The translations under genes and the position numbers were made by a program. DNA of 64,000 nucleotides from contig LBYD01000004.1 of NCBI GenBank assembly GCA_000995965.1, positions 1 through 64,000 of the forward strand. Reading direction: 5' to 3'. The notes beneath the pieces were generated by a model. It saw only the letters and a program-made list of their open reading frames with translations. It was not told the origin of the DNA and did no database searches. Shown here piece after piece: positions 50,750 to 58,887 of the stretch; positions within the stretch are counted from its first letter, which is position 1; every line of letters begins with the position of its first letter. The DNA comes from Candidatus Moranbacteria bacterium GW2011_GWC2_40_12. GTDB taxonomy: Bacteria; Patescibacteria; Paceibacteria; Moranbacterales; UBA11712.

Positions 50750-51379
50750 ATGAGCATCATATATAAGCATGATAAAGCTGTCGAAAGTGTTTTGTGCACA
50801 ATAAGCAAAAAATATTCCGGCTATAATAAGTTTTTGGATGTGGGGTGCGGATATGGAGATAGGACACTTATTTTCAAAAACAGTCAGCGTGAAATTATAG
50901 GCATTGATTATATAAATTATCATTCAAAAAATTATAAGGATTTCACTTTTTTGAACAGAAACTTTTTCAACAGCGGGTTTAGCCAAAAGTCTTTTGATAT
51001 TATTTTCTGCTTTGATGTTCTAGAGCATATGGAGAAGCCGGAGAGGCTTCTATCGGAAATACATAGTTTATTGCGGCCCGGCGGGATATGCATATTATCG
51101 ACACCAAATAAGCTCAGAATTTTAGGGGCCATTCTTATTGCAATAGGAAAACGAAAATTTCCATATTGCCTGGATGAAAGAAATAAGGAAAAATATCCGG
51201 AATATTGGCATATAAAAGAGTATACGGGCAAAGAATTGCGGCAAATTGCGAGCGATAACGGATTCCAGGTTGAAAAGTTTTATAAAGTTTTTTATGGTTT
51301 GACTGGCGGACGCGGTTTTAAATTTTTGTTTAATTTGCCTTTTTATCATAATTCCATTATTGTGATGAAAAAATCATAA
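50750..51379 (+). CDS. Class I SAM methyltransferase
   Basis: 209 residues. FLDVGCGYGDRTLIF (about 28-42), GIDYINYHSKNY, FDIIFCFDVLEHMEKPERLL, and LRPGGICILSTPNK. ATG 50750, four bases after the previous stop. Last gene of the glycan locus. Confidence 0.88.
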   Translation: MSIIYKHDKAVESVLCTISKKYSGYNKFLDVGCGYGDRTLIFKNSQREIIGIDYINYHSKNYKDFTFLNRNFFNSGFSQKSFDIIFCFDVLEHMEKPERLLSEIHSLLRPGGICILSTPNKLRILGAILIAIGKRKFPYCLDERNKEKYPEYWHIKEYTGKELRQIASDNGFQVEKFYKVFYGLTGGRGFKFLFNLPFYHNSIIVMKKS

Positions 51380-51388
51380 GTATTTTTT

Positions 51389-52915
51389 ATGAAACCAATC
51401 CAAATTCTTGTCGTTGATATGGGGTCGCAATACACGCTGGTCATCGGACGGACGCTTCGCGAGCTTGGGTTCCGAAGCGCTGTTTTGTCGCCCGGAAAAG
51501 CCGAGGGGTGGCTGAAAGCAAACAAGCCCCAAGCCGTCATTCTTTCCGGCGGAAGCGCGAGTGTTTACGAAGAAAATTCTCCTCAGCCGCCAAAATATAT
51601 TTTGAAAATCGATATTCCAATTTTAGGGATATGCTACGGAATGCAATGGATTTCGCACAAAACCGGCGGGCTGGTCGCTCCCCATCACGAGAGAAAAGAA
51701 TACGGGGAAGCAGTGGCGAAGTTCGACACAAAAGATTTGCTTTTCCGCGGTATAAAATCCAAAAGTATAGTCTGGGCAAGTCATGGGGACAGTGTGGAAA
51801 AGGTTCCGGTGGGATTCAGAATAATTGCGCGATCGGTTGATGAAAAAGTTATAGAAGCGATGTCGAGTCCGTCCAAAAAAATATGGGGTGTTCAATTTCA
51901 TCCGGAAGTGACGCACACCAAAGAAGGCAAAAAAATACTCCTCAATTTTTTGGAAAAAATTGCAAAATGCGAAAAAGATTGGCAACCGGCGGACATAGTT
52001 GACGATATCAGAAATGAGACATCAAAAGTTGCTGGAGACAAAAAAGCAATAATTGGATTTAGCGGAGGGGTGGATTCAACAACACTTTCGGCGGTTCTGG
52101 CTCCGGTATTTAGAAAAAATCTGCTGGCGGTTTGCATCGATACGGGAGGACTTCGGAGGAATGAGCTTGAAGAAATAAAATTCAACGCGCGGGCGGCCGG
52201 GGTGAATTTGAAAATTGTGAAAGCAAGCGCGCGTTTTCAGAAATCAATCGGACGCGAGACGCATTCGGAAAAAAAAAGAAAGCGCTTCAAAAAAATATAC
52301 GGGCGCATTCTCGAAGAGGAAGCCAAAAAATTCCAAGCCGATTTTATTGTGCAGGGGAGCCTGGCGACTGATCTCATTGAATCGGGATCGGCGGGAAAAG
52401 CCGATCTCATCAAATCGCATCACAATGTGGGGCTCAATCTCAAAGAGAAAGAACTGCATCCTTTCCGTAATTTGTTCAAATATGAAGTGCGCGAGCTGGC
52501 GCGGTCACTGAAACTGCCGAGCTCGATATCAGAGCGTCAGCCCTTTCCCGGTCCGGGGCTTTTCATCCGCATCATCGGCGAGCCGCCCCGAAAAGATAAG
52601 CTCAACATTGCGCGCTGGGCGGACGGCGAAGTGACGGATATTTTGAAAAAACATGGAGCTTATAAAGGTGTGTCGCAATTGATCGTAGCTCTCGATTGCC
52701 AAAGGACGGTTGGCATCAAAGGCGACGGGCGGGTCTATGCCTATTCGGTAATTGTCCGGGGCGTGAAAACTTTGGATTTCATGACGGCGGAAGGCGTTCA
52801 ATTTCCGGCGAACATCCGGCGTGAAATTTCAACCGTCGTTACGCGCCATCCGAAAATTGTCCGCGTCTTTTTCGACGAAACCAATAAACCGCCGGCCACA
52901 ACGGAAATGGAATGA
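51389..52915 (+). CDS. guaA: GMP synthase (glutamine-hydrolysing)
   Basis: 508 residues. Class I glutamine amidotransferase domain with LGICYGMQW (Cys nucleophile) and FHPEVTHT (His/Glu of the triad). The ATP pyrophosphatase domain carries FSGGVDSTT, and the GuaA dimerisation domain ends at the C-terminus. It converts XMP to GMP. Length is normal. Confidence 0.95.
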   Translation: MKPIQILVVDMGSQYTLVIGRTLRELGFRSAVLSPGKAEGWLKANKPQAVILSGGSASVYEENSPQPPKYILKIDIPILGICYGMQWISHKTGGLVAPHHERKEYGEAVAKFDTKDLLFRGIKSKSIVWASHGDSVEKVPVGFRIIARSVDEKVIEAMSSPSKKIWGVQFHPEVTHTKEGKKILLNFLEKIAKCEKDWQPADIVDDIRNETSKVAGDKKAIIGFSGGVDSTTLSAVLAPVFRKNLLAVCIDTGGLRRNELEEIKFNARAAGVNLKIVKASARFQKSIGRETHSEKKRKRFKKIYGRILEEEAKKFQADFIVQGSLATDLIESGSAGKADLIKSHHNVGLNLKEKELHPFRNLFKYEVRELARSLKLPSSISERQPFPGPGLFIRIIGEPPRKDKLNIARWADGEVTDILKKHGAYKGVSQLIVALDCQRTVGIKGDGRVYAYSVIVRGVKTLDFMTAEGVQFPANIRREISTVVTRHPKIVRVFFDETNKPPATTEME

Positions 52916-52962
52916 TTGAGCTAAGCCCGACATTGTTCACAGAAATCCTAGTCTTGAGGAAT

Positions 52963-52988
52963 AAAAAAAATCGCGCCGGAACGCGATT
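52963..52988 (-). terminator. Terminator of the HepT/MntA operon
   Basis: On the minus strand AATCGCG pairs with CGCGATT around TTCCGG and is followed by eight T. It ends the minus-strand hepT gene and separates it from guaA. Confidence 0.8.
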
Positions 52989-53012
52989 GCGGAATATCGA
53001 TTTATGATAAAT

Positions 53013-53342
53013 TCATGAAGCAAGAATCTTTTCAACCGCTTTTTCAAGGTCAGAAAGGTCATCCTTGCAAGTGCTCCAGACCGTTTCCGGATTCACGCCG
53101 AAATATTCGTGAATGATAAAGTTCCTCATGTCGATCATATTTCTCCAAGGGATGTCCGGATATTTTGAACGGAGTTTCGGCTCAAGATTGTTCGCCGCTT
53201 CTCCGATAATCGCGAGTTGGCGCACCACGGCATCGACAGTTTTTTCATCCCGGGAGAAAGAATCATAGTCAAAGCCATTCAAATATTTTTCGATGGTTTT
53301 GACGGAGTCCCGGATATGTTTGAGATAAACCCTATCCTTCAT
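53013..53342 (-). CDS. hepT: HepT-like HEPN toxin (DUF86)
   Basis: 109 residues, all-helical. RNFIIHEYFGV (about 78-88) contains the Rx4HxY active-site motif of HepT RNases. AIIGEAANNL is the preceding conserved helix. In type VII systems HepT is an RNase toxin that is AMPylated by MntA. The gene overlaps mntA by 11 bases on the minus strand. Confidence 0.9.
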   Translation of the reverse strand: MKDRVYLKHIRDSVKTIEKYLNGFDYDSFSRDEKTVDAVVRQLAIIGEAANNLEPKLRSKYPDIPWRNMIDMRNFIIHEYFGVNPETVWSTCKDDLSDLEKAVEKILAS

Positions 53343-53637
53343 ACACGGTTTCAGCGTTATGCATTACTTCGTCGCGAAAATACTTGCTCAAAGATCCCGG
53401 AGTTACAAGGTCCACTTCTCTCCCAAGATGTTCTTTGAAATGGCGATAAATCCCGGCCAGTTTGAAGAAGCCCACGCTTGCTTTCGGCTTGAACTCAATC
53501 AGAATGTCGATATCGCTGTCGATCTTGGCAGTTCCATGCAGATATGATCCAAAAAGAGCAACTTTTTTGATCTCATCCTTGAGGCTGTCATGCTCGACGG
53601 TTTCCCGAATAATTTTCTTGACTTCTTCCTTGTTCAT
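53332..53637 (-). CDS. mntA: MntA-like nucleotidyltransferase antitoxin
   Basis: 101 residues. ALFGSYLHGTAKIDSDIDIL holds the GSx10DxD motif; GREVDLVTP gives the third Asp. It should transfer AMP to the HepT tyrosine. First gene of the minus-strand pair and adjacent to the DGR. Confidence 0.9.
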   Translation of the reverse strand: MNKEEVKKIIRETVEHDSLKDEIKKVALFGSYLHGTAKIDSDIDILIEFKPKASVGFFKLAGIYRHFKEHLGREVDLVTPGSLSKYFRDEVMHNAETVYEG

Positions 53638-53753
53638 GCTTTCAGCTTACCATAAAATGTGTCTCTGTCAAAAGATAACACGATATTTTTTCAACAAAAT
53701 TGTTGATATACTGTAAATAAAGCTTTATACAAAGCAAAATAATCACTTTTGAT

Positions 53754-53782
53754 TTGACAGAGGCCTGTTTTGGGTATATGCT
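53754..53782 (+). promoter_or_regulatory. Promoter of the DGR target gene
   Basis: TTGACA (53754-53759), 17-base spacer, TATGCT (53777-53782). The leader is about 145 bases long. Confidence 0.82.
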
Positions 53783-53827
53783 ATAACATTGGATATAGTA
53801 CCTTGAAATTGTGCATTTTACGGCAAA

Positions 53828-53879
53828 TCATTGCGGTTTTTGGCGAGTTTTGCGAAAAGTTTTCCGAAAACCGCAATGA
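53828..53879 (+). promoter_or_regulatory. Hairpin in the DGR target leader
   Basis: TCATTGCGGTTTT (53828-53840) pairs with AAAACCGCAATGA (53867-53879), 13 bp around a 26-base loop. It lies between the promoter and the Shine-Dalgarno site (AAGGAGG, about 53921), so it could control target expression. Confidence 0.65.
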
Positions 53880-53932
53880 CGCGGTATATCAAAAAACGCG
53901 CCGTCATTTGACGACCGCCAAGGAGGACTTGC

Positions 53933-54598
53933 ATGAGCGCAACCCTTAAGCAAGGAAAGAAATTATTATCTGTTTTTGAGAACACGTCTGCGGAACGGAT
54001 GCAGGCGATTATTGAGTCAGGTTTTCTTGCGGATCTTCGCGATGGCAACATTGCGAGAGTAGACCGCGACGAATTCAGGCAGATTCTGGGGCTTATGGCT
54101 CTAACTCCCAAGCCAGATTCTCTGCTCAAATTCATCCGGATTATTGCCATCCCCTCAACCAAGAAATTCATCGCCCGCGATCACTTCGTGGCTAACATCA
54201 AGGAAGGTGCCCGGGCGAAAATCTCCTATCTGGGAGATAATTTCCGCCAGGAATTCTTGGACAAGATCGAAAAACCGGCCGGGAAAAACAGCCTTCGCTG
54301 CCACGAGCTTCTGAAACCATCGGTAGACGGCTCGATATTCGCTGAACTCGGCGGTGAAAAAAAAGTCGCGTCCACGCTTGCCCAGATTTATTGGCTGATG
54401 GAACAGCAGCCAAACGGCGAAGACGGCACCATGCTGAATGACGGACGTTGGAATATTTTTTATATTCCTAACACCGCTGGTGTGCTTCGCGCGGTCTGCG
54501 TGTTCTGGAGCGGTGGCGGTTGGGGCGTGGATGCGGGCTCTGTTGAGTTTCCGTTCAGGTGGGACGTGGGCAGCCAGGTCTTCTCCCGCAATTCCTGA
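53933..54598 (+). CDS. DGR target protein (variable protein)
   Basis: 221 residues. The first 180 residues are an unrecognised soluble region (helical 1-80, then a mixed region with ARAKISYLGD and LAQIYWLMEQQ). The last 40 are the variable domain, probably a C-type-lectin-like fold. The variable repeat spans codons 182-220. Nine codons differ from the template (residues 189, 191, 193, 198, 200, 202, 211, 212 and 214), each a TAC, AAC/AAT or GAG codon in the template. No signal peptide or membrane segment is visible, so location is unclear. AAGGAGG precedes ATG 53933. Confidence 0.92.
   Translation: MSATLKQGKKLLSVFENTSAERMQAIIESGFLADLRDGNIARVDRDEFRQILGLMALTPKPDSLLKFIRIIAIPSTKKFIARDHFVANIKEGARAKISYLGDNFRQEFLDKIEKPAGKNSLRCHELLKPSVDGSIFAELGGEKKVASTLAQIYWLMEQQPNGEDGTMLNDGRWNIFYIPNTAGVLRAVCVFWSGGGWGVDAGSVEFPFRWDVGSQVFSRNS
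54476..54591 (+). repeat. DGR variable repeat (VR)
   Basis: 116 bases at the 3' end of the target gene, aligned without gaps to the template at 54943-55058. There are 12 substitutions, all where the template has A (nine A-to-G, three A-to-T). The stretch CCAGGTCTTCTCCCGCAA at the 3' end is invariant, as expected for the initiation of mutagenic homology. Beyond it the two copies differ by a C/T change and an indel. Confidence 0.96.
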
Positions 54599-54651
54599 TC
54601 TTTTTTCCTTCGAATCTTTGAATTTTAACTCTTTGATTCTTTGGAACTTTG

Positions 54652-54690
54652 ACCCTTCTCGATTTCTTCGGAAATTGTGGAGGGTTTTTT
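54652..54690 (+). terminator. Terminator after the DGR target gene
   Basis: A 15-bp stem with one mismatch and a TTCG loop (54652-54685), then T6. It separates the target transcript from the template region. Confidence 0.88.
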
Positions 54691-54708
54691 CTTTGCGATT
54701 TTTTTTGA

Positions 54709-54714
54709 TATAAT
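54709..54714 (+). promoter_or_regulatory. Possible -10 of the template RNA
   Basis: TATAAT in an AT-rich tract just after the target terminator. The -35 is poor. It would start a template transcript at about 54720. Confidence 0.45.
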
Positions 54715-54942
54715 TTTCTTGAGACTATGTGTTACGCAACGGCTACGGCTTTTGCGTCATGGCTTCAGGAATTTTTTCGCGAGAGTCGCGCCGGACACGT
54801 CTTGCGCGAGAGTGCGGAAAATATTCTTTTAAAAAAATGTGAATTGGTGCAGAAAACTGGAGGACTTCGATGTCCCGAATAAGATACAGCCCCGAGAGAA
54901 TTCGAAGGGCGGTGGCGTGGATGGTTTTCTGCTCGAGAACGA

Positions 54943-55058
54943 GCTGGTGTGCTTCGCGCGGTCTACGTGAACTGGAACGGTGGCGGTTGGAACGTGAATG
55001 CGAACTCTGTTGAGTTTCCGTTCAGGTGGAACGAGGGCAACCAGGTCTTCTCCCGCAA
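54943..55058 (+). repeat. DGR template repeat (TR)
   Basis: 116 bases matching the VR. It has 21 adenines, 12 of which correspond to VR substitutions, and the AAC codons are concentrated as in other DGR templates. It reads as an ORF in frame but has no proper start and is not a gene. Its 3' boundary touches the stop codon of avd. The 461-base interval from the target stop to here holds only the terminator, the -10 and GC-rich sequence with no match I recognise. Confidence 0.96.
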
Positions 55059-55059
55059 C

Positions 55060-55467
55060 TCACTGATTTCCTCTCCCGCTGTTTTGCGGGAGAGTTTTGC
55101 TCTGAAGCCCCTTTCGCCATCCTCCGAGCATTCGCCCGATTTCTTCAAGTCTTGTTGAAAGTTCAGTGAATTTATCGGTCGGAATCAGTTTGCTTTCCCA
55201 GGCAAGTTGCGCAAAAAATTTGAGAATATCAAGCTGTGATATTGTTTTTCCGAGCAGAATTATTTTTTGATCGGGCGGAAGATATGCGGCGGTGAAAGTC
55301 AACTCAAGAACCGCCAGATATGATTGTTCAATTTTCTGTCCGATGCTGAATCGTTCGATTTTCGGAAAATTGCGATGCAATGCCAGCCAAAATTGATAAG
55401 CTTCTTTTTCTTTTTGAATAACGACCGGAAGCGTCGGGGGGGGGGGAATTTTTGAAAAGCCTGTCAT
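55060..55467 (-). CDS. avd: Accessory variability determinant (Avd)
   Basis: 135 residues, four-helix bundle. IPPPPTLPVVIQKEKEAYQF at the start, FSIGQKIEQSYLAVLELTFT, ILKFFAQLAWE, and EIGRMLGGWRKGL at the end match the Avd family, which binds the reverse transcriptase and is needed for template copying. Unusually it is on the strand opposite the RT and target: its 3' end touches the TR and its 5' end overlaps the RT start by 16 bases. The PPPP codons form a run of eleven C on this strand (55436-55446), prone to slippage. Confidence 0.92.
   Translation of the reverse strand: MTGFSKIPPPPTLPVVIQKEKEAYQFWLALHRNFPKIERFSIGQKIEQSYLAVLELTFTAAYLPPDQKIILLGKTISQLDILKFFAQLAWESKLIPTDKFTELSTRLEEIGRMLGGWRKGLQSKTLPQNSGRGNQ
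55071..55098 (+). terminator. Hairpin ending the template RNA
   Basis: CTCTCCCGC pairs with GCGGGAGAG around TGTTTT, followed by TTTT, 12 bases after the TR. On the other strand these bases code for the end of Avd. Confidence 0.7.
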
Positions 55468-56492
55468 TAAAAAAATTTGAGGATATAATTTCGGTTGAAA
55501 ATCTTTTGCTAGCGTGGCAGGAATTTGAGCGCGGGAAGCGAAGTCGGAAAGACGTGCAGGAATTTTCTTTGCGAGTGATGGATAATATTTTCTCGCTCCA
55601 CCGCGACCTTCTCAATCATACTTGGAAGCACGGCGGTTATCAAGCTTTCAAGATCAATGACCCTAAGCCGAGAGATATTCACAAAGCTTCGGTTTGCGAC
55701 AGACTTTTACATCACGCCGTTTACCGGATTCTTTATCCTTTTTTTGAAAAAATATTTATCGCCGATTCGTATTCCTGCCAAATTAGAAAAGGCACGCACA
55801 GAGCGATTAACAAATTTCGCAAGTTCGCATGGAAAGTCAGCCAGAACAACACGCGAACTTGCTGGGTTTTGAAGTGCGACATCAGAAAGTTTTTCGCGAA
55901 TATAGATCATGAAATCTTGCTTGGTATTTTGCGGGAGTATGTTCCGGACAAAAATATCATCCGGCTTCTTGAAAATGTGATAGGAAGTTTTTATTCAGAT
56001 CGGTTTGGAGTTGGCCTGCCGCTTGGGAATCTCACTTCGCAGCTTTTTGTAAATATTTATCTGAATGAACTTGACCAGTTTGTGAAGCACAAACTGAAAG
56101 CCAGATATTACATTCGCTATTGCGACGATTTTGTTATACTTTCTGAAAATAAATCTTGGCTTGAGCGGCAAATCCCGTTGGTAAGAAATTTTCTTTGGAA
56201 AAAATTACGGTTGAAGCTGCATCCCGATAAGGTTTTCATAAAAACGCTGTCTTCCGGCATGGATTTTCTGGGTATGGTGAATTTTCTTGATCACCGGATT
56301 TTGCGGACGAAAACAAAAAGAAAAATGTTAAGAAATATTTCGGAAAAACATTTTTTATTGAGAGAAGAATTTATTTCCGATAGTTTACTCAATCAAAGTT
56401 TGCATTCGTATCTGGGGATATTGAAACATTGCAACGGACACAAAATTGAAGATGAGATCAGATCTCGCTTTTGCGCTGGAGGCTTGGATTAG
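55452..56492 (+). CDS. DGR reverse transcriptase
   Basis: 346 residues. RT motifs: KCDIRKFFANIDH (first catalytic Asp at 143), GLPLGNLTSQLFVNIYL (188-204, the DGR-type motif 4), and YIRYCDDFVIL (YCDD at 223-226). The thumb region contains GMDFLGMV. It copies the TR RNA and introduces changes at adenines. The start is TTG 55452 just after the poly-G run; no Shine-Dalgarno site other than the G tract. Length is in the normal range. Confidence 0.96.
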   Translation: MKSLSLKKFEDIISVENLLLAWQEFERGKRSRKDVQEFSLRVMDNIFSLHRDLLNHTWKHGGYQAFKINDPKPRDIHKASVCDRLLHHAVYRILYPFFEKIFIADSYSCQIRKGTHRAINKFRKFAWKVSQNNTRTCWVLKCDIRKFFANIDHEILLGILREYVPDKNIIRLLENVIGSFYSDRFGVGLPLGNLTSQLFVNIYLNELDQFVKHKLKARYYIRYCDDFVILSENKSWLERQIPLVRNFLWKKLRLKLHPDKVFIKTLSSGMDFLGMVNFLDHRILRTKTKRKMLRNISEKHFLLREEFISDSLLNQSLHSYLGILKHCNGHKIEDEIRSRFCAGGLD

Positions 56493-56512
56493 CTACAATA
56501 CTAAAGCGGATT

Positions 56513-57976
56513 ATGAATAAAGCTCTTCTCGAAAAATTGAAAAAATGGCAAAGCGAAAGGGCGCGGCGGGACAATGTCGAAGCCTATCGCGTTTTGCCAT
56601 ATTCGGTTTTGGGAGAAATCGCGCGGCGGCAGCCGCAAAGCGCCGAAGAGCTCTTGGAAGTGAAAGGCATCAAAGAAAAAAAATTGGCAAGGTATGGAAA
56701 AGAAATTTTGGCGCTGGTGGCAGGGGAACTAAACGATCAAGGTTCGACCTTTCCCTTCTTCGAGCAGAGCTCTCAGAATTCCTCAAGGTCGAACCTTATA
56801 GAAGACAAAATATATGAAGTTGGCGAATATCTCGATTTTTTGAATATAAAACTACTGGAAGCCGAAGCGAAGATCAAAGGCGAGGTTTCGAGCGTGGAGA
56901 ATCGGGGGAATTATGTTTTCTTTGGCATCAAAGACAAATCAGGCGAAAGCCTTTTGAATTGTTTCATCTGGGGAAACGATTATTCAGTGAGCGGTGTGGA
57001 ACTTGAAGAAGGCATGGAAGTGATCATTTGGGGCTATCCGAACGTATACAGGCCAAGCGGGCGGATGTCGTTTCAAACGAAGCTCATTGAAGTTGTCGGC
57101 GAAGGGGCGCTCAAAAAAGCCTATGATGATCTCAAAAGAAAGTTGGAGGCGGAAGGATTGTTCGCGCCTGAAAGAAAAAAAAAGATTCCCGATTTTTCTC
57201 ATAAGATTGGACTGATTACATCTCACCAGGGAGCGGCCATTGGAGATTTCACCTCGAATTTGGGAAGCTATGGCTTTCAAATAAAATTCTTTGATTCACG
57301 GGTGGAGGGAAAACAGGCAGTTTTTGATCTGACGAAAGCGTTAAAATGGTTTAATAAAAATATACCGAGTTTGGATGCGATAGTCTTAGTCCGTGGGGGA
57401 GGAAGCTTCGAAAGTTTGCAGGCTTTTAACACAGAGTCATTGGTTCGTGAAGTTGCAAATTCAAAAATTCCGATACTGGCCGGGATCGGACACGAGAAAG
57501 ATATTTCCCTTGCGGCGCTCGCAGCGGATAAAATGGTCTCTACTCCAACCGGAGCAGCGGTAGAAATCACAAAATCTTGGGACGAAGCGGCGGGCAAAGT
57601 GGATGAAGCGGAGAGAAATTTACTAGGCTATCTTTCGGAAGTGTTTGAGCGGTTTAAACAGGCGAAGACAAAGATTCACAGAGAGGCGGAAAAAATCGGG
57701 CAGGCCATACTTTATAGCCGTGAAAAAATAAGCAGTTTTTCGAAAAACGTGTCTTCCAGTTTCTCGCGCCAAGTAGAAGGCATCAAGGAGAAAATAAAAA
57801 ATGCCGAAAAACAAATCAACCTCAACAATCCCGAGCGGCAATTGAAACTGGGATACAGTCTTGTGAGTCTCGGCGGAAAAATTGTGCGGAGCGTGAAAAG
57901 AGTGAGAGTGGGGGACGAGGTGGATATAAAAGTTAGTGATGGGGAAATGAAGTCGGAAATTAAAGATATAATATAG
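56513..57976 (+). CDS. xseA: Exodeoxyribonuclease VII large subunit with N-terminal HRDC domain
   Basis: 487 residues. Residues about 10-72 form an HRDC domain (NVEAYRVLPYSVLGEIARRQ and VKGIKEKKLARYG). The XseA OB-fold (about 105-190) and nuclease domain (about 210-380; GLITSHQGAAIGDF, LVRGGGSFESL, GIGHEKDISLAALAAD) follow, then a coiled-coil C-terminus. The usual XseA lacks HRDC and is about 400-450 residues. Exo VII degrades single-stranded DNA. ATG 56513 gives the HRDC start; the partner xseB is 100 bases downstream. Confidence 0.92.
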   Translation: MNKALLEKLKKWQSERARRDNVEAYRVLPYSVLGEIARRQPQSAEELLEVKGIKEKKLARYGKEILALVAGELNDQGSTFPFFEQSSQNSSRSNLIEDKIYEVGEYLDFLNIKLLEAEAKIKGEVSSVENRGNYVFFGIKDKSGESLLNCFIWGNDYSVSGVELEEGMEVIIWGYPNVYRPSGRMSFQTKLIEVVGEGALKKAYDDLKRKLEAEGLFAPERKKKIPDFSHKIGLITSHQGAAIGDFTSNLGSYGFQIKFFDSRVEGKQAVFDLTKALKWFNKNIPSLDAIVLVRGGGSFESLQAFNTESLVREVANSKIPILAGIGHEKDISLAALAADKMVSTPTGAAVEITKSWDEAAGKVDEAERNLLGYLSEVFERFKQAKTKIHREAEKIGQAILYSREKISSFSKNVSSSFSRQVEGIKEKIKNAEKQINLNNPERQLKLGYSLVSLGGKIVRSVKRVRVGDEVDIKVSDGEMKSEIKDII

Positions 57977-57977
57977 C

Positions 57978-58069
57978 TTTACGAATTACGAAGCTTTTAC
58001 GAATATACGAATGCAAAAATATTCGTAATTCGTATATTCGTAGAGCGAAGCGTATTTGTAATTCGTAAA
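57978..58069. repeat. Inverted repeat (TTTACGAATTACGAA family)
   Basis: TTTACGAATTACGAA at the left pairs with TTTGTAATTCGTAAA at the right. An inner pair (TACGAATATACGAA / TTCGTATATTCGTA) also forms. The same outer words recur at 62944-63067 and a relative at 31780. Located between xseA and xseB. Confidence 0.8.
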
Positions 58070-58077
58070 TAATATCA

Positions 58078-58284
58078 ATGCCAAAAGAAATTAATCTAAC
58101 TCAATCTCTCAAAAAACTCGATGAAATTGTCGAGTGGTTTGAGAATCAGGGGGAAGTGGATGTGGAGAAGGGGATCGAAAAAGTGAAAGAAGGTGTCAAG
58201 CTCATCAAAGCCAGCCGCGAGCGACTCAAAAAAGTCGAAAATGAATTTGAGGAAGTGAAGAAAGAACTGGATGAGGAAATTTAA
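58078..58284 (+). CDS. xseB: Exodeoxyribonuclease VII small subunit
   Basis: 68 residues. LTQSLKKLDEIVEWFENQGE then DVEKGIEKVKEGVKLIKASR follow the XseB pattern, a short helical protein. It binds the coiled coil of XseA. The inverted repeat upstream separates it from xseA. Confidence 0.88.
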   Translation: MPKEINLTQSLKKLDEIVEWFENQGEVDVEKGIEKVKEGVKLIKASRERLKKVENEFEEVKKELDEEI

Positions 58285-58329
58285 GGTTCGGCCTTAAAAA
58301 TTTATAAAGGTCGAACTTTGATTTAAAAA

Positions 58330-58887
58330 ATGCAAAAAAAAATAAACTTAAAAAACAAGGAGGTTATGTATTCACTTCGCGAAAGCAAGCGAGCGAGGTG
58401 TCTCAGGATCACGATCCATCCGGGAGGAGAACTTTCGGCCACTCTTCCACGCGGGATGAATATCGGTAAACTTGAAGAGTTTATCCTTCAAAAGGCCGAT
58501 TGGATTTTGCGTCGCATCAATTTGGCCAAAAAAAGAAAGCCGGCCTTTCTTCTTCCAAAATCAAGCCGCAGGGAATATTTAAAAAATAAAAAAAAGGCAT
58601 TTGAACTTGCGAAAGGAAAAATCGAAGAATTAAACGAGGCATATAATTTCCAATGCAAAAGAATTTCCATCCGCAACCAGAAATCAAGATGGGGAAGCTG
58701 CAGCCGGAAAGGAAATATCAATTTAAATTATAAAATAGTTTTTCTTCCGGAAAAATACCTCAACTATATCATCGTCCACGAGCTCTGCCATCTCAAGGAG
58801 TTCAACCACTCAAAAAGATTTTGGGATTTAGTCTCCCAAGTCATACCGGATTATAAGAATATACGAAAAGAATTTAGGAATCTTTGA
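58330..58887 (+). CDS. YgjP-like (DUF45) zinc metallopeptidase
   Basis: 185 residues. HELCHLKEFNHSKRFW (about 151-166) carries HExxH plus the third His. The preceding SRWGSCSRKGNINLNYKIV is the family signature. Probably a cytosolic protease or one associated with restriction-modification; the substrate is unknown. Confidence 0.88.
   Translation: MQKKINLKNKEVMYSLRESKRARCLRITIHPGGELSATLPRGMNIGKLEEFILQKADWILRRINLAKKRKPAFLLPKSSRREYLKNKKKAFELAKGKIEELNEAYNFQCKRISIRNQKSRWGSCSRKGNINLNYKIVFLPEKYLNYIIVHELCHLKEFNHSKRFWDLVSQVIPDYKNIRKEFRNL

Noticed and set aside
51623..51985. Antisense frames in guaA
   Set aside because: guaA is unambiguous; the antisense frames are shadows.
54949..55158. Short ORF over the template repeat as a gene
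   Set aside because: It is the TR read in the target frame; it lacks a ribosome site and continues into antisense avd.
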